From contig JABTTQ020000656.1 of the NCBI GenBank assembly GCA_016081115.2, positions 59,013 to 123,012 of the forward strand: a stretch of 64,000 nucleotides of DNA. Reading direction: 5' to 3'. Both the position numbers and the translations under genes were made by a program. Positions 57,623 through 64,000 of the stretch are shown here, piece by piece. The notes under the pieces are model-generated. The model was not told the DNA's origin, made no database searches, and saw only the letters and a program-made list of their open reading frames with translations. Position 1 is the stretch's first letter. Every line of letters begins with the position of its first letter. This DNA comes from Rehmannia glutinosa. Lineage: Eukaryota > Streptophyta > Magnoliopsida > Lamiales > Orobanchaceae.

Positions 57623-59098
57623 AATTTATTATTATAGGTTTGGAAATCCTTTGTTTTAGAGGAGACAGATTTCAAGTTCCACAATTATTCCAACATCGTT
57701 CCCTTAACTAGATGAATAACACGTGTCAATGATGACATCATATTGTATATATGTTATTCATCTTATGATAAATATGGAGTGGAATAAAAACAAGGAATAA
57801 GAAATCTCATTCCTTTTACACTCGCTAGTATATTGCAAGGCGATGCATGAGTGTAATATAATGAAGTATTGTATAATTACGATATTAATAAATTGATATA
57901 TTGTAGGAATGCTAAAGGCGGGGGTGAGCTAGTATCAAGACCCAAACCCGCTTCTATCATTTGAAAGGGAAAAGAGGTCCGAGGTTCACATGTCTTAAAA
58001 CCAAACAAAAAAATGTATGATTTATTATATTATAATTTAATATATTTTTACAAAATATTATGTAAAATATCCAACTACAAATTAAATTTTAGAAACATGA
58101 GAAGAAGAAAAAGTAAATTAATTATATATTGAAAAAAGTTTATACAACTATTAATAACATTCTTTGAGTTAATTGTATAAAAGTTTAATAATAATATGTT
58201 CATAATAATTTTCGACAACTAAATTAAATTTGATCAATTGAGTCATAGTTGGAATTTATACATCTTAATGACTATATGTGTTGATATAATAAATATAATA
58301 GTGTCATTTGTTTTTCGATAACAAAATCATTATACTCATTATGATTCTTTGAAAAACCATATTATAACATGAATGAATGAACAATAATTATTAACTAATA
58401 AATATAGCACAAATAATAGAACAAATAAATAGCATTTTTCCTTATGTAATAAGTATTCAAATATTTTTTTAGATGTTATTTGAGTATTTTTTTATTTTTA
58501 TCGATGTTTAATATTTTTATTATAATAACTTTTAGATTTGTTTTACTACTTTTGATTTTATCTAATAATATTAAAACTTATGAGATAAATTTTAGATTTA
58601 GATTATTATTCTAAGGCTTTATACGATAATATTTTATTTATTTATATAATTTTGTGCATCGCTCGATAATTTTAGATTTATTAAATAGTTCTGATTTTAT
58701 ATGCTTAATTTTTATTTTACTTATTTTACATTTTTATTTTTTATTTTTTATTTGGTCAGTCTTATTAAATAATATTTAGATTTTTTGTATTATTTTATTC
58801 ATTAATTAATTTCTAAATTTTATTTTCTTAAGTACTTTTTTGAAATAATAATATTTTCATTTTATAATATATGTACACTCTTATTTATATAACAATTAAT
58901 ATATATATATATACTATAATGAAGTTGAATGCTATTTTATACAATTACAAAATTTATCTAAGAATGAATAATTATTAAGTTTTGTTAGTTAATTTTTCAT
59001 ATTTCTTAAACAATTTTAGGATTATATTTTTAATTATTGTACATTGAATATTTTTAAATTTTACTATAAATAATATGTTATTATTACGAGTTTAGTAG
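57623..59098. other. Very AT-rich non-coding interval
   Basis: No coding frame. A weak B-box-like GAGGTTCACATGTC near 57978 before an A-rich run may be a decayed SINE. Confidence 0.35.
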
Positions 59099-59325
59099 GA
59101 GAAAAATTCACTTTTAGTCCCATTAGATTTACTCTGATGATTTTTTAGTATGTCTTGAAAATAGTCCCATAAGATTTTTCTTGTTTTACTAATGGTCTCA
59201 GTTACAAAATTAATAATAAAACTTTGTCAAATTAAAAAGTCAAACTGTGATTTGGTACTAAAAGTGGGAACAATGGGGTAAATCATCGGTGTTGATCTAA
59301 TGGGAACGAAAAGTGAATTTTTCTC
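59099..59325. mobile_element. Mutator-type MITE, short form
   Basis: Perfect 17 bp inverted ends GAGAAAAATTCACTTTT, followed on both sides by near-identical TCCCATTAGAT. Total 227 bp. It is the short relative of 883-1644, whose first 230 bases have the same layout. Confidence 0.75.
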
Positions 59326-60054
59326 TAAAATTAAATATAACTAATATCTATTTTAATAACATATTATCATTTGAAGTTACTATTTTTTATTTATTATAAT
59401 TAAAAACATGACAAGTAAAATAAATGATAAAAATTTATAATTCAACTTATATAAATAAAATTTCTGGAAAATAATTTTTTAAAAATAGATGTTAATTAAT
59501 TTTTTTTGTGAATGTGTAATAAAAAAAGATGAAATACATGTATCATTTATTTTAATTAGAAAATTAACAAAGTAAAATAAATGATAAAATTTATAACTCA
59601 AGTTATAAATTTAAATTTTTAAAAATAACTTTTAAGTAGATGTTAATTAAATTTGTTTTATGAATATGTAATACTGGCAGAAAAAATCAAATATATGCAT
59701 ATATAACCACATTGAGTGCATATAAGTGTATATATGTAATTTTTTTTTTTTTTGGGGGGAGGTCTCTATGTTTTTGTCCCCATCTCTTGGTCTCATATAA
59801 CCTAGGTGTATGTATATGTAAATTTTTATTATTATTAATTTTTTGTGGAAATGTAAAGTTTGATTTATAAACATAAAAAATATAATATTTGAAAATAAAA
59901 AAAAGTAAAAACAATGTGAGCTAGGTTAACATTACTAAAATATTTTTACTAGTATTTATAATTTAACTATACTTTGAAATATTTTAATAGTATTTTCTAA
60001 ACTTCTTAAAATAATTCCTATATTTAAAAAAATATGAATGTATTTAATATCGTA

Positions 60055-60655
60055 AACTTTTTATTTTATTGATAGTTGAACTACATATTTTCAATACGTA
60101 AATGTGTTTTTTGTAATTATTTGTATTTTCAAATTCAAGAGGTGATTTTAAACTAAAAACAATATAGGAAAATTGTTTGTTTTCTAAATATTTTAAGTAA
60201 GAAAATTTATTTTAGTGAAATAAAATCTATTTGGAAAAAGATATTTTTAGAAAAAATATTTGAAGACGAGGAGATTTTTTAGTTTTCAAGTGGGACATTC
60301 ACAATATTAATTTAAATAAATAACTCAAAATATAAAATTTAACATAATTTTATCATCAATAATATTAAATTTAACCAAAAAAAGAATAATAATGCGATCA
60401 TTTTTGGTTAAAAATATAACTTTGGTGTCTGTTAAGATTTATTTTGTTGTTAAAATCTAACTTTGGTGTTCTATGGCTCCATTTTTGTCTTGATGCCCGA
60501 TTTAGGTAGTTTTTTATCGAAGTTTAGGTTTTGAGTCATGGGTGAGTTTTTTTTAAAAAAATGTCGGTTGAGGACTAAAAGTGAGTCTAATGGAATTAAA
60601 ACCATGCCCAGAGGTAAAGTCTGGCAATGGGGCCAAAGTGAATGTTTCTCGTTTG
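60055..60655. mobile_element. Remnant of the long Mutator-type MITE
   Basis: Parallels 1105-1644: GTAATTATTTGTATTTTCAA, CAAGTGGGACATTCACAATA, AATATTAAATTTAACC and the right end with GGGGCCAAAGTGAATGTTTCTC. A matching left end directly beside it was not found. Bases 60656-61955 show nothing else recognisable. Confidence 0.6.
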
Positions 60656-61958
60656 GTAAGTATTAAACTTTGATTTTAAAAAATAAGATTTATGATTTTG
60701 AATTAAAAAATATCGAATCATAAAACTTAATTAAAATATTAAATCATTATTACATGCACATTACATAGACAAAAAATTAAATCCTACCAAAAATTAAGTC
60801 AAAATACACAAAATTTACCAAGATTCTCCATTTTTATTTATTACATCTAGATCTTATCTATATAATATAAACTTTACCTAAATTAAAATTTTACCATAGA
60901 ATTATAATACTATATATAGTATCAGTTTAGGCAGGAAAATTTTTATAGTATATTTATAGAGATATCTCTTTTTTTATATATAGATTATTTCTGGCCAACA
61001 CCGTATAAGAATGCACCTATCCATGGAAAACTTTAATAGCACTAGGAATAGTATCTTTAAATAATAATGAATGTTTTGTTGCTTTCACAATAAAAGTAGA
61101 TAAAGCTAGATAGTCTTCCTGGACGAAAAGGACTTGTATATAACCCTACAAACAAAAAATGTGACCCCAATTAAATCAGACAAGAATGGGAATAAGTCAG
61201 TTGAACTGAATACGAGTCCCACACTTCATTTCTTCATGTATGATTAATATTGGCCTTGATGGATGATTTCGACAGCTTTGATTATGACCCAACAATAGAA
61301 GAACGGCCCAAACAACAATAGATGGTTCAGATTTTGTATGCATTACTACGTTCTTTCTTATCGAGCATGAATCGTGATGTAATTATATCTTTAATTGTTT
61401 TACTTAATTAAACAAATTAAAAAAACAATCGTGATCAATTAATTATAATTTATTATTCGCGTTAAGTGACCTGTATGTTTCATTGTAGTAGATGAATGAT
61501 ATGTATCTGGTATGATATCGTCTTATCTTTGCGTATTATTGATTTACTCTGATGGAACGTAGAGGTGGGCGTGATTTAAATCACCATTAAAACGTCCAAG
61601 CGGTTGAACTCCTCAATATTCAAACGAACTACGAAAATGGACCACGAGCATTAAACTTGTTGAGGTGCCCTTCATAAATCATACCTTAGTTAGAAACAAT
61701 AATCGGGATCAAAATAATTTTCCTAGAGAGCTATATATTGTGTCAAATTCGAGGATTTCTTCAGTATGCATTCAAAGGGCAATAGCTACAAAGGGCAATA
61801 GCTACGGTCCCCCGATATAAGAAAAAAGGTAGTCCAAATTTTTGATTCTCGATAGTATTTCATCTAGTGTTCGATAACTTAGTGAATGTCACACGATATT
61901 CACTAATCATTAGGTAAATTGAAACATTAGATGGAATATTATGGGAAATAGAATATTA

Positions 61959-62623
61959 GGGCATCTCTAGTTCTAAGCCAAACAAAAATCTCATTCACAG
62001 TTTTTTATGTGACACATCAGTGCTACATCAGTGCCACATCAAAAGTAAAAACCCCACATATTTTATAAACTTTTCTCCATAATCCATAAACTTTTTCAAC
62101 CACTTTTTATGGACACCACCATCAATTTACAATTATTTATATGTTATTTATTTTTATATATATATTCATTTAATATCCTTATGAAAAATATATATGCTTA
62201 TAATTATTTAATTAATATACTTTATTAAATTTTTATTAATAAATATCAAAACTAAATTTGCATGAAATTTATGTTTTCATATAAATGGATAAAATATTAT
62301 TAAAAGACATTGCGATAATTCAGTAATATGTAACACATATACGAATAAAAAAAATTGAATACAAAAAATTAAAATCAAAGCATTGAATATAAACACGACA
62401 CTCAAATGAAAGTTCCAACTATTGAATATAATATTGAACAATAATGCAATAATCAACGAAAAACAAAAAAGAAAAGAGCCTTAATTTGGTTTATATCGGG
62501 TTTATAAACATGAACTAGTTTTGTCCATATCATCATCAACCATTCCCTCACAATGGAATAGGGTTTAAATAAACCAATTTTTACCTTAAAAACTTTAACA
62601 TAAACCTTACATTGGAGATGCTC
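61959..62623. mobile_element. Harbinger/Tourist-type MITE, 665 bp
   Basis: Ends are GGGCATCTCTAGTTC and, reverse-complemented, GAGCATCTCCAATG; TTA flanks both sides (61956-61958, 62624-62626). The interior is AT-rich and non-coding. It is related in its ends to 7154-8722. Confidence 0.7.
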
Positions 62624-63029
62624 TTACAATAAGAAGGCAAGAATTTAAAAACTCTATTAAATGAACTTGCTAGTGTTTTGGGAATTTTACTTTGCTAGAT
62701 GGCGTTCATATTTGGTGCTTCACTCTATGGATTTGATAAAAATATGAATTATGCTTTAGTCGAGTTTGGGCCAGGTCACCCGAATATAATTGTGTGGATC
62801 CTCCCCTTAATATTTGGTCTCCAATTATTTAAAGGTAAGTTAATCTTTTTACCTATTAAAGTTATTTTACCAATGAAATCGGGGCAAACCAACAATTTTT
62901 CTTACTAAGGAGAATAAGGTTAATATTAAGAGGTAGTCATCGGTTTGACGGTCTAACGGTTAGACGGATCCGCATTAATGGATCTACCCGACCCGTGGAC
63001 CCGATCCAATGACCCGGTAGGAATATTAA

Positions 63030-63420
63030 TACTTATTAGAGGGCTTACTTAAACTTAATTTTCAATGGGACTACTAATACTTTTTATTAGAAAAACTAAT
63101 ACTTTTCAGGGGAATTATTGAAAATCTTTCAGGGGAAAACTAATATTTTTCAGGGGAACTAGTATTACGTTTCACTTGGACTAATAGTATCTTTGACGGA
63201 AAAAACTAATACTTTTTAGGGGGTTATTAAATATTTTGAAGTGAACTACGTAATTTTTTTGAGGGGGACTACTAATACTTTTCAAAGAAAACCTAATACT
63301 TTCGGTGCTCGTGATATTATATATTGTCAATATTAAAAAAAATTAATACTTTCAAGTGCACATCATACTAATACTTTTTAGAGAGACTGCTAATACTTTT
63401 CAGAGAGACTACTAATACCG
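63030..63420 (+). repeat. Degenerate short-motif repeat (TACTTTTC family), copy 4
   Basis: About twelve variants of AAAACTAATACTTTTCAGGG. The left flank has GACGGTCTAACGGTTAGACG and GATCTACCCGACCCG; the right flank has GTTAGACCGTCTGACA, which pairs as an inverted repeat with the left and suggests element ends near 62950 and 63505. Confidence 0.6.
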
Positions 63421-63595
63421 GTCCCTGCTAATAAAATAAAAAGGTCACCTGGTTGATTTTTGGGATTTATCTAACAAATTTTGGTATGTTAGACCGTCTG
63501 ACATGAGTTTTTTTTGTCTAACATTAATACTCACTATTTCACATTTTAATTAGGGTGGAAATCTTAAGCAAACAAATAATATCCCTTAAAAGTAT

Positions 63596-64000
63596 GTCCG
63601 TTAGGAAAATTTATGTTTAGATTTTGATGATATCATGTAAAACTTATAATAGGAAGTTGGCACCCCATTTTTCAATGTTATTCAACTTGTAATAGATAGA
63701 AATGTGTATGGTGAGTTTGAGTCAGTCAAGTTGAAGATTACAAGACTGATCAAGAGAAAAGATGAGACTCCAAATCGTGAGACAAATCGAGTGAAGATTG
63801 AGAAGTAATAGTCAAGTAAATAGAAAACTAAGTCTCACAACAAACAGCTTAAGTCGTTCAAAAGGTTGAGTGACCAAGTCAGCCGGGTAAAGTACCGTCA
63901 AGTCAAGTCAATCGTGATAAATCCATTTGCACAATAAAAGTCAAAGACATTACTCATTATAGTAACAAGTCCATGCCGCCATGCCTAAAAGTATTCATCC
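63596..64000 (+). repeat. Start of an LTR related to the 14 kb Copia family
   Basis: In plus orientation it parallels the reverse complement of 38701 downward: ATGTAAAACTTA, TTGGCACCCCATTTT, AATAGATAG and GAGTCAGTCAAG occur in order. It runs past the window edge. It is diverged from the two LTRs at 37 and 49 kb, so it is an older or distinct family member in opposite orientation. Confidence 0.6.

Noticed and set aside
62699..62908. 69-codon open frame with hydrophobic stretch
   Set aside because: No homology recognised, no exon context, and chance frames of this size are expected.

Overview
This window is nuclear DNA of a flowering plant, most likely a eudicot. It is AT-rich and dominated by transposable elements. 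I can support one apparently intact protein gene, an ALOG/LSH-type transcription factor on the minus strand at 10794-11381, and one 3' gene remnant with clean splice junctions at 5008-5512. There are no bacterial-type operons, CRISPR arrays or rRNA genes. Short tRNA-like stretches are heads of SINEs, not tRNA genes.

Layout. 1-2.5 kb: end of a hAT-type element, then one copy of a segmental duplication that carries a SINE, a Mutator-type MITE and a CACTA MITE. 2.5-5.0 kb: truncated Copia element (gag plus 5' LTR, minus strand) abutting the gene remnant. 5.8-8.7 kb: MITEs, including a Harbinger-type element with a roughly 400 bp fold-back. 8.7-12.1 kb: the ALOG gene and its flanks. 12.07-13.2 kb: second copy of the duplication. 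13.4-17.25 kb: CACTA, Harbinger-type and TA-microsatellite-flanked elements. 17.8-31.3 kb: a Tat-like LTR element (target duplication GAAAA) with an internally deleted Athila-like element (target duplication CAGGC) nested 85 bp behind its 5' LTR. 31.3-36.8 kb: small DNA elements, SINEs and a degenerate short-motif repeat. 36.8-55.8 kb: an Ale-like Copia element interrupted by a 14 kb Copia element; the inserted element carries about 4.4 kb of extra same-sense coding-like sequence downstream of RNase H. 55.8-64 kb: AT-rich sequence, a solo Tat-like LTR in inverse orientation, MITEs, and at the right edge the start of another LTR related to the 14 kb Copia family.

How it fits together. The ALOG gene is the functional anchor: a nuclear, DNA-binding developmental regulator with long flanks. 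The sequence from about 0.7 to 1.8 kb upstream of its start codon is repeated 10 kb away on the other side of the gene. MITE and CACTA insertions present in one copy and absent from the other order the events: duplication first, some insertions later. All recognised retroelements are disrupted by stops or frameshifts, or lack domains, so none looks autonomous. Open frames of 60-100 codons elsewhere look like chance or repeat translations. Boundaries, target duplications and motifs were read by eye; family names rest on recognised motifs, not on database searches.
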